Source: Cellulomonas sp. JZ18 (GTDB lineage Bacteria; Actinomycetota; Actinomycetes; Actinomycetales; Cellulomonadaceae). From it: DNA of 64,000 nt. The notes beneath the pieces are model-generated. The model did not search any database and was not told the DNA's origin. It saw only the letters and a program-made list of their open reading frames with translations. This document shows, one piece after another, positions 54,929 to 63,997 of the stretch. Numbering within the stretch: position 1 is the stretch's first letter; each line of letters opens with the position of its first letter. The position numbers and the translations under genes are program-made. Location of the stretch: positions 3,782,001 through 3,846,000 of the forward strand of contig NZ_CP045245.1 in the NCBI RefSeq assembly GCF_009720485.1. Reading direction: 5' to 3'.

Positions 54929-56854
54929 GTGACCGAGACGACCACCCGCCTGCCCCGCGTCCGCGCGTCCGAGCTCGTCGGGCGCGGCTGGCTCAACACC
55001 GGCGGCGAGACCGTGACGCTGGCCGACCTGCGCGGCAAGGTCGTCGTCCTCGACTTCTGGACGTTCTGCTGCATCAACTGCCTGCACGTGCTCGACGAGC
55101 TGCGCGAGATCGAGGAGCGGCACCGCGACGTGCTCGTCATCGTCGGCGTGCACTCGCCGAAGTTCGTGCACGAGGCCGACCCGGTGGCGCTCGCGGCGGC
55201 CGTCGAGCGGTACGAGGTGCACCACCCGGTGCTCGACGACCCCGAGCTCGTGACGTGGCAGGCGTACACCGCGCGCGCGTGGCCGACGCTCGTCGTGATC
55301 GACCCCGAGGGCTACGTCGTCGCGCAGATGGCCGGCGAGGGGCACGCGCACGCCGTCGAGGCGCTCGTCGAGGAGCTCGTCGCGGAGCACGAGGCGAAGG
55401 GCACGCTGCACCGCGGGTCCGGCCCGTACGTGCCGCCGCAGCCGCAGCCCTCGACGCTGCGGTTCCCCGCCAAGGCCGTCGAGCTGCCGGGCGGGAACCT
55501 CCTCGTGGCCGACGCCGGGCACCACGCGCTCACCGAGCTCGCCGCGGACGGCGAGACGCTCGTGCGGCGCATCGGGTCCGGCGAGCGCGGGCTCGTGGAC
55601 GGCGGCCCGGACGAGGCGCGGTTCAGCGAGCCGAACGGGCTGTGCCTCGTGCCGGAGGACCTGCGCGAGCGGCTCGGGTACGACGTGCTCGTCGCGGACA
55701 CCGTCAACCACGCGCTGCGCGGGGTGCGGCTGACGGACGGGCACGTGACGACGGTCGCGGGCACGGGCCAGCAGTACATGGTCGGCGCGGTCGACAACGT
55801 CCTCCCGCCCGAGGACGGGGCGACGGCGGACCCGGCCGAGCCGCAGTCCGGCGACCGCTTCGCGGCGACCCGCGTCAAGCTGTCGTCCCCGTGGGACGTG
55901 GCGTGGTCGCCCGAGCTGCGGGCGTTCGTGGTCGCGATGGCCGGGAACCACACGCTGTGGTCGTTCGACCCCGAGCTCGCGGTCGTCGCGCGCATGGCGG
56001 GCACGATGAACGAGGGCCTCGTCGACGGGCACCCCGACGAGGCGTGGTTCGCCCAGCCCTCCGGCCTGTCCCGCGGTGCCGACGGCAGGCTCTGGCTGGC
56101 CGACGCGGAGACGTCGGCAGTGCGGTGGTTCGACCCGCAGGACGGGTTCGTGCACAGCGCCGCCGGGACGGGCCTGTTCGACTTCGGCCACCGCGACGGC
56201 TCGGCCGACCAGGCGCTCTTCCAGCACCCGCTGGGTGTGGCCGCCCTGCCGGACGGCTCGGTGCTCGTCGCCGACACCTACAACGGCGCGCTGCGCCGCT
56301 GGACGCCCGGCGCCGACGGCGGCGGCCCCGGTGAGGTCAGCACGCTCGCGACCGGCCTCGCCGAGCCGAGCGGCCTGGTGCTGCCGGCCGACGGCGGGCA
56401 CGTGCTGGTCGTCGAGTCGGCCGCGCACCGCCTGACGCGCGTCCCGCTGCCCGCGGGTGCCGCCGGCGAGCAGGTCGACGGCGGCGCGCACCGCACGCAG
56501 CGCCCGGTGACGGAGGTGCCCGGCGGCGCGCTCACGCTCGAGGTCGTGTTCACGCCGGCGCCCGGGCAGAAGCTCGACACGCGGTGGGGCCCGTCGACGT
56601 CGCTGCGCGTCTCGTCGACCCCGCCGGGGCTGCTGCTCGACGGCGCGGGCGACGACGTGGACCTGACGCGCACGCTGCGCATCGACCCGGCCGTCGGCGA
56701 GGGCGTCCTGCACGTCACCGCCCGCGCGGCGAGCTGCGACGCGGACGAGTCGATCGAGCACCCGGCCTGCCACCTGGCGGCGCAGGACTGGGGCGTGCCG
56801 GTGCGCGTCGTCGACGGCGCGCCGGACGTGCTCACGCTGCCGCTGCTGGGCTGA
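54929..56854 (+). CDS. NHL repeat-containing thioredoxin-like protein (NHLRC2-like)
   Basis: 641 residues from GTG 54929. Residues 1-150 are a thioredoxin-like fold with a WTFCCINCLHVLDEL active site (C48-I-N-C51). Residues about 170-520 are NHL beta-propeller repeats (LLVADAGHHALTELAADGET; VLVADTVNHALRGVRLTDGH; WLADAETSAVRWFDPQDGFV; VLVADTYNGALRRWTPGADG). A C-terminal domain follows (about 530-641). The architecture matches NHLRC2 and its bacterial relatives, predicted disulfide-handling proteins with unknown partner. No signal peptide. A 12-bp-stem terminator lies 6 nt after the stop. Confidence 0.92.
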   Translation: MTETTTRLPRVRASELVGRGWLNTGGETVTLADLRGKVVVLDFWTFCCINCLHVLDELREIEERHRDVLVIVGVHSPKFVHEADPVALAAAVERYEVHHPVLDDPELVTWQAYTARAWPTLVVIDPEGYVVAQMAGEGHAHAVEALVEELVAEHEAKGTLHRGSGPYVPPQPQPSTLRFPAKAVELPGGNLLVADAGHHALTELAADGETLVRRIGSGERGLVDGGPDEARFSEPNGLCLVPEDLRERLGYDVLVADTVNHALRGVRLTDGHVTTVAGTGQQYMVGAVDNVLPPEDGATADPAEPQSGDRFAATRVKLSSPWDVAWSPELRAFVVAMAGNHTLWSFDPELAVVARMAGTMNEGLVDGHPDEAWFAQPSGLSRGADGRLWLADAETSAVRWFDPQDGFVHSAAGTGLFDFGHRDGSADQALFQHPLGVAALPDGSVLVADTYNGALRRWTPGADGGGPGEVSTLATGLAEPSGLVLPADGGHVLVVESAAHRLTRVPLPAGAAGEQVDGGAHRTQRPVTEVPGGALTLEVVFTPAPGQKLDTRWGPSTSLRVSSTPPGLLLDGAGDDVDLTRTLRIDPAVGEGVLHVTARAASCDADESIEHPACHLAAQDWGVPVRVVDGAPDVLTLPLLG

Positions 56855-56859
56855 CGCGC

Positions 56860-56889
56860 GCAGGCCGGCCCGAGGACGGGCCGGCCTGC
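56860..56889. terminator. Bidirectional terminator
   Basis: GCAGGCCGGCCC and GGGCCGGCCTGC form a perfect 12-bp stem around a 6-nt loop, directly between the convergent NHL and GGDEF genes. Confidence 0.85.
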
Positions 56890-56890
56890 G

Positions 56891-58378
56891 TCAGTGCGCG
56901 TCGCCGACGGCGATCGCCATGAGCACCGACAGCGCGGTGCGGACCTGCGGGCCCGCCGACGCGGCGCTCGACGCGGCGATCTCGACGACCCACTCGCCGC
57001 GCTCGACGGTCAGGGACTGCGTCTCGCCCGCGTCGGCGGGGCTGCCGCCGCGCGCGACCGTCGCGGGCTCCCCCTCGCCGGCGCGGCGCAGCACCGCCCA
57101 CTCGTCGCCGCCGAGCGTCTCGGTCGCGGCACCGGCGAGCGCGAGCAGCCGCGGCACGACGCCCGGCTGGGCGGCGCCGATGGCGACGGCCCCGGTGGCG
57201 ACCAGGCGCTCCACGGCGACGGTCGGGTCGGCGACCGCCGGCAGCGTGCGGGCGCGGGCGCGGGCACGGCGGCGCTTCGCCTGGTACTGGGCCTGGTCGG
57301 CACGGCGGAACAGCGAGCGGGCGCCGACCGCGCCCATGACGGCCGTGGAGGCGATGCCGTAGGAGATCGCGGCGCCGTGCGGCAGCGGGAACTTCGCGAC
57401 GGTCGCCGCCATGGTCTCGGTGACGGCGGCGCGCGGCTGCCCGACCGTCACGAGGCAGAACTCGTCGCCGCCGATGCGGGCGGCGGTCGTGCCCGGCAGG
57501 GCGTCGGACGCCCGTCGCAGCACGTCGGCGACGGCGCGCAGCAGGTCGTCGCCCGCGTCGTGGCCCAGCTCGTCGTTGACCCGCTTGAGGCCGTCGACGT
57601 CGCACATGACGATGCAGACCTCGCGGCCCGAGGCGAGCGCGGCGTCGGCGGCCTGGTCGGCGACGCGCCGGTTGGCGAGCCCCGTCAGCGGGTCGTCGGC
57701 GATCATGTGCCGGACCTGGTGCTCGAGGTCGACGCGGGCGATCGCGCCGGCCGTGAGCGCGGCGAGCACCTCCGCGGTCGCCACGTCGTCGACGTCGAAG
57801 CGCGGCGCCTCGACGGAGCGCACGACCGTGATCTGCCCCCACACCGAGTCGTTGACGACGATCGGCGAGCTGAGGGCGGAGGCCGCCCCGAGCTCGCGCA
57901 GCGCCTCGACCTCGACCCGGTCGCCCGCGGACTCGTCGCCGGGCAGGACCGAGCGGCCGCGCTCGTCGAAGGCGTGCGCGACCCAGCTCGCGCGGTCGCG
58001 GATCAGGCCGCGCAGCGCGGGCCTGTCCTCCGCGCGGTACGTCGCGGCGACGAACGCGAGGGAGCGCGGGTCCTCCGGAGGCGGCTCGACCCGCACGATG
58101 CGGCACGTGTCCTGGGAGATGCGGCACAGCGCCGCGGTGTCCGCCGCGAGCACGTCGAGGGCGATCGTCGCCGCCGCCTCCAGCACCGAGTCGACGTCCC
58201 GGCACGCGTCGAAGCGGTGCGCGGCGACCGCCAGCCCGCGCACGCCACCGAGGTCCGCAGCCGAGAGCCCGCCCCGGTGCGCACCCTTGGCAGTCGTGCC
58301 CCGACGCGTCACCGGGACATCATCGACCCTCCGGGCACCGGACGCCGAGACCGACCCGTGAGAGGTCGGTGAGATCAC
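56891..58378 (-). CDS. GAF-GGDEF protein (predicted diguanylate cyclase)
   Basis: 495 residues if read from GTG 58376-58378; an in-frame GTG at about 58312 ([14 protein letters not shown]) is an alternative start. Residues about 45-215 form a GAF sensor ([40 protein letters not shown]). Residues about 225-375 form a GGDEF domain with [32 protein letters not shown] and an intact RIGGDEF near 300, so cyclic di-GMP synthesis is expected. A C-terminal GAF-like remnant (about 390-495) is unusual. Cytoplasmic. It sits divergent from the third LPMO gene with less than 40 bp to its operator. Confidence 0.88.
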   Translation of the reverse strand: MISPTSHGSVSASGARRVDDVPVTRRGTTAKGAHRGGLSAADLGGVRGLAVAAHRFDACRDVDSVLEAAATIALDVLAADTAALCRISQDTCRIVRVEPPPEDPRSLAFVAATYRAEDRPALRGLIRDRASWVAHAFDERGRSVLPGDESAGDRVEVEALRELGAASALSSPIVVNDSVWGQITVVRSVEAPRFDVDDVATAEVLAALTAGAIARVDLEHQVRHMIADDPLTGLANRRVADQAADAALASGREVCIVMCDVDGLKRVNDELGHDAGDDLLRAVADVLRRASDALPGTTAARIGGDEFCLVTVGQPRAAVTETMAATVAKFPLPHGAAISYGIASTAVMGAVGARSLFRRADQAQYQAKRRRARARARTLPAVADPTVAVERLVATGAVAIGAAQPGVVPRLLALAGAATETLGGDEWAVLRRAGEGEPATVARGGSPADAGETQSLTVERGEWVVEIAASSAASAGPQVRTALSVLMAIAVGDAH

Positions 58379-58412
58379 CCTCGTGCGCGAACGCGGGACG
58401 CTCCTGCAGCGG

Positions 58413-58422
58413 GAAACGTTTC
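58413..58422 (+). promoter_or_regulatory. LacI-type box upstream of LPMO gene 3
   Basis: GAAACGTTTC is a perfect palindrome, 118 bp before the start at 58540. Together with GAAACGCTTC (49710) and GAAACGGTTC (52437) it defines a shared motif of the three LPMO genes. Confidence 0.65.
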
Positions 58423-58539
58423 GGAGGCTTGTCGGCCACGGGTGCGCTCATGAGCCTGTCGGCACACGTCTCCCCCGTCCGGAGGCCGTGGCCCACCCCC
58501 GACCGCGGCGACGACGCCGCCCCTGCGAGAGGGACACCC

Positions 58540-59709
58540 ATGACCACCCGACACCGCCTCGCCCGCCGAGCCCTGGCCGGGCTCGCGGCGACGACCGTGC
58601 TGGCGGGGGCGCTCGTCGCCCTGCCGACGGCCGCCCAGGCCCACGGCGGCCTGACCTACCCCGCCACCCGGACGTACCAGTGCTACGTCGACGGCCTCGC
58701 CGGCGGCCAGGCCGCCGGGCAGGCGGGCAACATGCTGCCGACGAACCCGGCGTGCAAGAACGCCCTCGCGTCGAACAGCTACGGCTTCTACAACTGGTTC
58801 GGCAACCTGCTCGGCACCATCGACGGCCGGCACGAGACGATCCCCGACGGCAAGCTCTGCGGCCCGGACTCGCGCTTCGACGCGTTCAACACGCCGAGCT
58901 CGTCGTGGCCGACCACGCGCGTGCAGCCGGGCCAGCGGATCACGTTCCAGTACGCGGCGACCGTGCCGCACCCGGGCTGGTGGACGCAGTACATCACCAA
59001 GGACGGCTGGAACCAGGACGAGCCGATCGGCTGGGACGACCTCGAGCCCGTGCCGTTCGACCGCGTCCTGAACCCCCCGCTGCGCAACGGCGGCCCCACC
59101 GGCCCCGAGTACGCCTGGGACGCGACCCTGCCGAACAAGTCCGGCAAGCACGTGATCTTCTCGATCTGGGAGCGCACCGACAGCCCCGAGTCGTTCTACA
59201 ACTGCTCGGACGTGGACTTCGGCGGCGGCGGCAGCACGCCGAACCCGACGCCGACGGCGACGCGGACGCCCACGCCGACCCCGACGGCGACGCGCACCCC
59301 CACGCCGACCCCCACGCCCACGCGCACCGCCACCCCGACGCCCACGCCCACGCCCACGCCCACGCCCACCGCGACCCCGACCGTCCCGGCCGACGCCCGC
59401 TGCGAGGTCGAGATCGACGTCACCAACGCGTGGCAGGGCGGGTTCCAGGGCGACGTCACGGTGTTCAACGCGACGATGGAGCCGGTCAACGGGTGGGAGC
59501 TCACGTGGCGCTTCACGAACGGCGAGAAGGTCACGCAGTCGTGGAGCTCGACCGCGACGCAGACCGGTGACACGGTGACGGTGCGGAACGCCGCCTGGAA
59601 CGCGACGATCGGGCACCACAACGCGGTGTCGTTCGGGTTCATCGGCTCCGGCACGCCGAAGGCGGCCACGGCGGTGACGCTGAACGGCTCGCCCTGCATC
59701 GTCCGCTGA
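58540..59709 (+). CDS. Secreted cellulose-active LPMO (AA10, CelS2-like) with CBM2
   Basis: 389 residues, ATG 58540 after CGAGAGGGACACCC. Signal peptide 1-34 ends AQA before H35; the mature start is [20 protein letters not shown] and the second copper His is about H144 ([16 protein letters not shown]). This belongs to a different AA10 branch from the other two, closest in wording to Streptomyces CelS2/LPMO10C, which is strictly cellulose-active (C1-oxidising). A PT-rich linker (about 235-285) joins a CBM2 (about 288-389, [20 protein letters not shown]). Expected to cooperate with the other two LPMOs and with cellulases encoded elsewhere. Confidence 0.95.
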   Translation: MTTRHRLARRALAGLAATTVLAGALVALPTAAQAHGGLTYPATRTYQCYVDGLAGGQAAGQAGNMLPTNPACKNALASNSYGFYNWFGNLLGTIDGRHETIPDGKLCGPDSRFDAFNTPSSSWPTTRVQPGQRITFQYAATVPHPGWWTQYITKDGWNQDEPIGWDDLEPVPFDRVLNPPLRNGGPTGPEYAWDATLPNKSGKHVIFSIWERTDSPESFYNCSDVDFGGGGSTPNPTPTATRTPTPTPTATRTPTPTPTPTRTATPTPTPTPTPTPTATPTVPADARCEVEIDVTNAWQGGFQGDVTVFNATMEPVNGWELTWRFTNGEKVTQSWSSTATQTGDTVTVRNAAWNATIGHHNAVSFGFIGSGTPKAATAVTLNGSPCIVR

Positions 59710-59731
59710 CGACACCGGCACGGCCCGCCGG

Positions 59732-59771
59732 ACGACGCCCGGCACCCACGACCAGGGGTGCCGGGCGTCGT
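59732..59771. terminator. Terminator after LPMO gene 3
   Basis: ACGACGCCCGGCACCC (59732-59747) pairs perfectly over 16 bp with 59756-59771 around ACGACCAG, 22 nt after the stop. Confidence 0.85.
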
Positions 59772-59838
59772 CGTGCGCGCACGGGTCGCCGCCCGCGCCG
59801 CGAGCGCGTGGGCGCCCGGTGCAGCGGCGGCTGCGGGC

Positions 59839-60075
59839 TCAGCCCTGGCGGCGCTGGGCGTGCACCGTGCCGCCCGGACTGACCCGGACGTGCACGCCCC
59901 GCACCTCACGCGGCACGCCGTCGGCCTGCGCCGCCACGGTGTCGCCGCGCAGGCGGACGAGCAGCCCGTAGCCGTCCTCGTCCGGAGCGATGCCCACCGC
60001 CGTCACGTCCTGCCGTCCTGCCAGGGCCGCCTTGAGCTCGTCCTTCGCGCGGCGTGCTTCGCCCAGGTCCGCCAC
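59839..60075 (-). CDS. Small protein resembling the protease N-terminal domain (78 aa)
   Basis: MADLGEARRAKDELKAALAG, then RQDVTAVGIAPDEDGYGLLV and RLRGDTVAAQADGVPREVRG. The layout is a helix of EA-x-x-A-K pattern followed by a beta segment with V-GIA-x-DEDGYGL. It matches the first 60 residues of the protease encoded immediately upstream (GEARQAKAHAATVARELAER; APLAIGVAVDGHGGYGVAVR). It starts 41 nt after that gene, on the same strand, and so is probably co-transcribed. It may be a chaperone, inhibitor or targeting domain of the protease. Function inferred only. Confidence 0.65.
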   Translation of the reverse strand: MADLGEARRAKDELKAALAGRQDVTAVGIAPDEDGYGLLVRLRGDTVAAQADGVPREVRGVHVRVSPGGTVHAQRRQG

Positions 60076-60116
60076 GGGTCCACCTTCCGGTCCCCGGCGG
60101 CGGGCACGGACCCGCG

Positions 60117-61121
60117 TCAGGCGAGCAGCGTGGCGTCCAGCGCGCCGAGAACGGCGTCGATCGGGTTGACGTACGTCAGTCCAACTCCATTCTGACCCCC
60201 GGACTCCGACCCGGCAAAGAGAAGTCCGAGCGCGACGCCGTCCTCGCGGTAGACGAGCGAGCCGGAGTCGCCGCCGCGCGAGAAGGGCGCGGACCCGGTG
60301 CTCTCCACCTCGATCTGGTCGTCGAACGCGAGCTCCCCCAGCTCGTCCCCGTACCCGACGACGACGTCGTCGAGCTCGATGGCGGTGACGCGCCCGGTCG
60401 TCACGGCGGTGGTCCGTCCGACCTTGCCCACCTGCTCCCCGCCGACGGCCCGCGCGGTGGTCGTCACCCGCCCGACCGGGTACGTCGGGTCGACCTCCTG
60501 CTCGTCGAGCAGCGCGACGGCCGCGTCGACGTACGCCGTGGCACCGCGCTTGAGCGGCACGCTCGCCGCGAGCGTGCCGATCCGGTCCCGGGACGCGACG
60601 CCGCCGTCGGCCGGTCCCGGCTGCACGACGACGTCGCCGACCTGCGCACCCGGCGCGCCGGCGAGGACGTGGTGGTTGGACAGCGCGTGCAGGCGCCCGT
60701 CGACCAGCACGAACGCGCCGAGGGTGCCCGCGCTGACACCGACGTGCGCGACGGAGGCCCCGGGCCGCAGGGGCCGCACGCGGCCCGTCTCGCCGAGCGC
60801 CTGGGCGGTGACCACGGGAGGGCGGGGGCGCACGGGCCGGTCGCCCGCCGCGATCGGGCGGATGCGCCCCGTCCGCCGGACGTCGACGGGCGGCCCGATC
60901 TCGTCCACCAGCCGGCGGGCGATGGACCGGATGCCGGGCAGCCCGAGCCGGTAGCGGACGGCGACGCCGTAGCCGCCGTGCCCGTCGACGGCGACGCCGA
61001 TCGCCAGCGGCGCCTCGGCGGGCCCGGCGTCCGAGACCCGGACGCGGCGCTCCGCGAGCTCGCGGGCCACCGTCGCCGCGTGCGCCTTGGCCTGCCTGGC
61101 CTCCCCGTGGTCCATCCTCAT
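60117..61121 (-). CDS. Trypsin-like (S1) serine protease, cytoplasmic
   Basis: 334 residues, ATG 61119-61121. No signal peptide. Residues 1-80 are a separate N-terminal domain (see the small neighbour). The chymotrypsin-fold core has His in HALSNHHVLAG (H150/H151), a possible Asp in TAYVDAAVALLDE (about D199) and Ser in SRGGDSGSLVYREDGVALG (S286), giving a full triad. The end (GVGLTYVNPIDAVLGALDA) is characteristic of this bacterial group. An intracellular, non-secreted S1 protease is unusual. Such proteins are seen in predicted immunity or effector modules as well as standing alone. Target unknown. Confidence 0.85.
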   Translation of the reverse strand: MRMDHGEARQAKAHAATVARELAERRVRVSDAGPAEAPLAIGVAVDGHGGYGVAVRYRLGLPGIRSIARRLVDEIGPPVDVRRTGRIRPIAAGDRPVRPRPPVVTAQALGETGRVRPLRPGASVAHVGVSAGTLGAFVLVDGRLHALSNHHVLAGAPGAQVGDVVVQPGPADGGVASRDRIGTLAASVPLKRGATAYVDAAVALLDEQEVDPTYPVGRVTTTARAVGGEQVGKVGRTTAVTTGRVTAIELDDVVVGYGDELGELAFDDQIEVESTGSAPFSRGGDSGSLVYREDGVALGLLFAGSESGGQNGVGLTYVNPIDAVLGALDATLLA

Positions 61122-61399
61122 CCGCTGCCCCCTGCGTCGTACGCCGTCCGCGGCCGCCGCGCGCTCACCGCGTCGCGTCGCCCCGGTCCGGTCCGTCGGG
61201 TCCGTCCCGTCGGGTCGTCAGTGTGGCGGCGCCCACCGACAGCCGCGCGCGCTGCCGCGGTGCGTCCCACCGCTCGGACGCACCGGGCGCGCCGCCCGGC
61301 CACGGCACGACGACGCCGGTCGGGACGGCACCCCTGCGGGCGCTCCCGACCGGCGTCGGTGTCACGGCTGCGCGCCGTCGGGTGGCGTGCCGGGTCGGC

Positions 61400-61624
61400 T
61401 CAGGCGCGCGGCGCCGGCGGGTTGTCGTGCCGCTCGACGACCTCGCGGTGCGTCGTGTTGCTGCGCTGCGCGTTCAGGGCGATCGCCGCGATCAGCCAGA
61501 TCAGGCCGCCGCCCATGAGGATGTACCCGATCACCGTCAGGTCGACGCCGTCGATCCGGTCGGCGACACCGAACGAGAGGATCGCGCCGATGACCAGGAG
61601 TGCGATGCCGCCTCCGATGCCCAT
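61400..61624 (-). CDS. DUF6458 family small membrane protein
   Basis: 74 residues: MGIGGGIALLVIGAILSFGV, then ADRIDGVDLTVIGYILMGGG and LIWLIAAIALNAQRSNTTHR. Two membrane helices and a basic tail with the family's conserved G-x-G-x-x-L start. DUF6458 is widespread in actinobacteria and has no known role. ATG 61622-61624 follows GGAGCGGAC. Nothing else is visible in the 278-nt gap to the protease gene. Confidence 0.85.
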   Translation of the reverse strand: MGIGGGIALLVIGAILSFGVADRIDGVDLTVIGYILMGGGLIWLIAAIALNAQRSNTTHREVVERHDNPPAPRA

Positions 61625-61711
61625 GTCCGCTCCTTCAGCTCGGACCGGGACGGCGCCCCGGTCGTGGTGCGGGAAGTCTTGCGGCGACCGGGGCGGCCCG
61701 CACGTCGAGAG

Positions 61712-62554
61712 TCAGACGGTCGCCCAGGGACGGTCGACGCGTGCGTGGTCCAGGGCCCACTCGAGCGCGAGGTCCGCGACCTCCTCCCAGCCGGGTGCAC
61801 CGCACGTCCAGTGGTCCCGGCCGGGCAGCTCGACGTAGTCCGTGACGGCCGGTGACCGGTGGTAGTGCCGGGCGTTCGACCGGTTCACCGACGGCGGCAT
61901 GATGTGGTCCTTCTCCCCCGCCACGAACAGCAGCGGCGCGCGGTCGGCGTCGTAGTCGACCCAGGTCTCCTGCCGGCCGGGCTTCACGTTCGCGAACAGG
62001 CCGTACTCGAAGATCCAGTGCCCGGGGGCGCCGATCGCGTACCGCTCCCACACCCGCAGCGACTCCTCCTCCGACAGGGTGTTGGTGAAGGCGTAGCGGA
62101 ACTCCTCCGGGGTGAACGCGACCGCGCGGTGCCGGTTGGCGGGGTTGCGCAGGGCGGGCAGCAGCGAGCGCGCCTGCGACAGCGGGCTCACGCGGACGCC
62201 CTCGGTCGGCGCGGAGTCGATCGCGACACCCACCGAGCCGAGCCCTCGGGCCAGCAGGAGCTGCGTGAGGGTCCCGCCGAACGAGTGGCCGATGACGACC
62301 GGCGGTGTCGGGGTGGACTCCACCACCCGGGCGAGGTGGTCCACCACCTCGGGGACCGTGAGGCGGGCGATGCGCTCGGGGTCCTCCCGGAGCCCTTCCA
62401 CCTCGACCTCGAACCCGGGGTAGCCGGGCGTGAGGACGGTGAACCCCTTGGCCTCGTAGTACGGGACCCAGTGCTCCCAGCTGCGGGGTGTCATCCACAG
62501 GCCGTGGACGAGGACGATCGTGTCAGGTGCCGTGGTGCCGGTCGGGTCGGACAT
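61712..62554 (-). CDS. Alpha/beta hydrolase
   Basis: 280 residues, ATG 62552-62554. Oxyanion region VLVHGLWMTPRSWEHW, nucleophile elbow VIGHSFGGTL (Ser in GHSFG), acid in FVAGEKDHIMP and a terminal His in PGRDHWTCGA. Close to actinobacterial alpha/beta hydrolases of unknown ester substrate. No signal peptide. It lies 12 nt downstream of another hydrolase gene, so the two form an operon. Confidence 0.9.
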   Translation of the reverse strand: MSDPTGTTAPDTIVLVHGLWMTPRSWEHWVPYYEAKGFTVLTPGYPGFEVEVEGLREDPERIARLTVPEVVDHLARVVESTPTPPVVIGHSFGGTLTQLLLARGLGSVGVAIDSAPTEGVRVSPLSQARSLLPALRNPANRHRAVAFTPEEFRYAFTNTLSEEESLRVWERYAIGAPGHWIFEYGLFANVKPGRQETWVDYDADRAPLLFVAGEKDHIMPPSVNRSNARHYHRSPAVTDYVELPGRDHWTCGAPGWEEVADLALEWALDHARVDRPWATV

Positions 62555-62566
62555 GGCGGTGCTCCC

Positions 62567-63388
62567 TCAGCCGTCGACGAACGCGAGCAGGTCGGCGTGC
62601 AGGCGGTCGCGGTCGGTGTCGGGCAGCGCGTGCCCGCTCCCCTCGTAGACAGTCAGCGTGGCGCCCTCGACGAGGTCGACGGTGCGCTTCCCGCCGACCT
62701 CGAAGGGCACGATCTGGTCGTCGTCGCCGTGGATCACGAGCGTCGGGACGTCGACCTTGGCGAGGTCCGGGCGGAAGTCCGTCGCGGAGAACGCCGCGAT
62801 GCACTCGTACGCCGCCCGGTGGCCGCACGCCATGCCCTGCAGCCAGAACGCGTCGCGGAAGCCCTGGGGCACGTCGTGGGTGCGGTTGTGGCCGAAGAAC
62901 GGACCGTCCGCCAGGTCGCGGTACAGCTGCGACCGGTTCGCCCGCTCGCCCGCGCGCAGCCCGTCGAACACGGCGAGGGGCAGGCCCTCGGGGTTGTCGT
63001 CGGTGCGGACCATGAGCGGTGGCACGGCGCTGACCAGCACGACGCGGGCGACCCGGGCGGTGCCGTGGCGGCCGACGTAGCGGACGACCTCGCCGCCGCC
63101 GGTCGAGTGGCCGACGAGCGTGACGTCCGTGAGGTCGAGCTGGTCGAGCAGGCAGGCGAGGTCGTCGGCGTACGTGTCCATCTCGTTGCCGTGCCAGGTC
63201 TGGGTCGAGCGGCCGTGGCCGCGTCGGTCGTGCGCGACCGCGCGGTGGCCGTGCTCGGCGAGGAAGAGCGCCGCGGCGTCCCACGCGTCCGCGTTGAGCG
63301 GCCACCCGTGGCTCAGCACCACCGGCGGCCCGTCGCCCCAGTCCTTGTAGAAGATCTGCGCCCCGTCGTGCGCGGTGACGTACGGCAT
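62567..63388 (-). CDS. Alpha/beta hydrolase (non-haem chloroperoxidase/esterase type)
   Basis: 273 residues, ATG 63386-63388 after GGGAGGAACGAC. Typical of the cofactor-free haloperoxidase family: [55 protein letters not shown], the GHSTGGGE nucleophile elbow, and the late [19 protein letters not shown] with the acid and [10 protein letters not shown] with the His. It probably acts as an esterase or perhydrolase on an unknown small molecule. First gene of the two-hydrolase operon; divergent from the SRPBCC gene. Confidence 0.92.
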   Translation of the reverse strand: MPYVTAHDGAQIFYKDWGDGPPVVLSHGWPLNADAWDAAALFLAEHGHRAVAHDRRGHGRSTQTWHGNEMDTYADDLACLLDQLDLTDVTLVGHSTGGGEVVRYVGRHGTARVARVVLVSAVPPLMVRTDDNPEGLPLAVFDGLRAGERANRSQLYRDLADGPFFGHNRTHDVPQGFRDAFWLQGMACGHRAAYECIAAFSATDFRPDLAKVDVPTLVIHGDDDQIVPFEVGGKRTVDLVEGATLTVYEGSGHALPDTDRDRLHADLLAFVDG

Positions 63389-63505
63389 GTCGTTCCTCCC
63401 CCTGCTGGACGGACGGACACGTCGATACTGTCCGCTTTCGCCCGGTTCCCGCCAGACCCCGCCGGACGTCCGCTCCGCCGTGGCGGCGTGTCGGACGTGC
63501 CGGGC

Positions 63506-63925
63506 ATGCTGGTCGGCGTGGACACCGGGACGCTGCACCTGTCCGTGCGCATCGAGCGGTCGGCCGAGGACGTCCGTGCGTTCGCCGCGGACCCGGCGAA
63601 CCTGCCGCGCTGGGCGCCGGGCCTCGGCTCGTCCGTCGTCCACCGCGACGGGGACTGGTGGGTCGGCACGCCGGAGGGGCCCGCGCGGGTGCGCTTCGCC
63701 CCGCCGAACCCGTTCGGGGTGCTGGACCACGAGGTGCTCACGCCGTCGGGCGAGACCGTCCACGTGCCGCTGCGTGCCGTCGCCGACGGCGCCACCGCGT
63801 GCGACGTCGTGTTCACGCTGCGCCGGGCGCCGGGGATGACCGACGCCGACCTCGCCCGGGACGCAGGGCTCGTCCGGGCCGACCTCGAGCTGCTGAAGCG
63901 GGTGCTGGAGGGCGCCGCGCACTGA
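63506..63925 (+). CDS. SRPBCC (START/Bet v1-like) family protein
   Basis: About 139 residues if ATG 63506 is used; GTG 63488 or 63518 are also possible because no strong ribosome site is seen. The fold reads as a polyketide-cyclase/SRPBCC protein: [40 protein letters not shown] and a long C-terminal helix [20 protein letters not shown]. It probably binds a small hydrophobic ligand. It faces the hydrolase operon and ends just before a strong hairpin. Confidence 0.8.
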   Translation: MLVGVDTGTLHLSVRIERSAEDVRAFAADPANLPRWAPGLGSSVVHRDGDWWVGTPEGPARVRFAPPNPFGVLDHEVLTPSGETVHVPLRAVADGATACDVVFTLRRAPGMTDADLARDAGLVRADLELLKRVLEGAAH

Positions 63926-63954
63926 CGCCGGCGGCGGGGCCCGGCGGCGGGACG

Positions 63955-63997
63955 ACGACGCCCCGCCGTCCGCGCACGGCGGGCGACGGGGCGTCGT
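63955..63997 (+). terminator. Terminator after SRPBCC gene
   Basis: ACGACGCCCCG (63955-63965) pairs with CGGGGCGTCGT (63987-63997); the interior can also fold as CCCGCCGT/ACGGCGGG. It lies 30 nt after the stop, at the window edge. Confidence 0.75.

Noticed and set aside
59839..63925. Protease, small partner, DUF6458 and hydrolases considered as a defence island
   Set aside because: No nuclease, NTPase sensor, methylase or toxin-antitoxin genes nearby; the hydrolases and DUF6458 are ordinary chromosomal genes.
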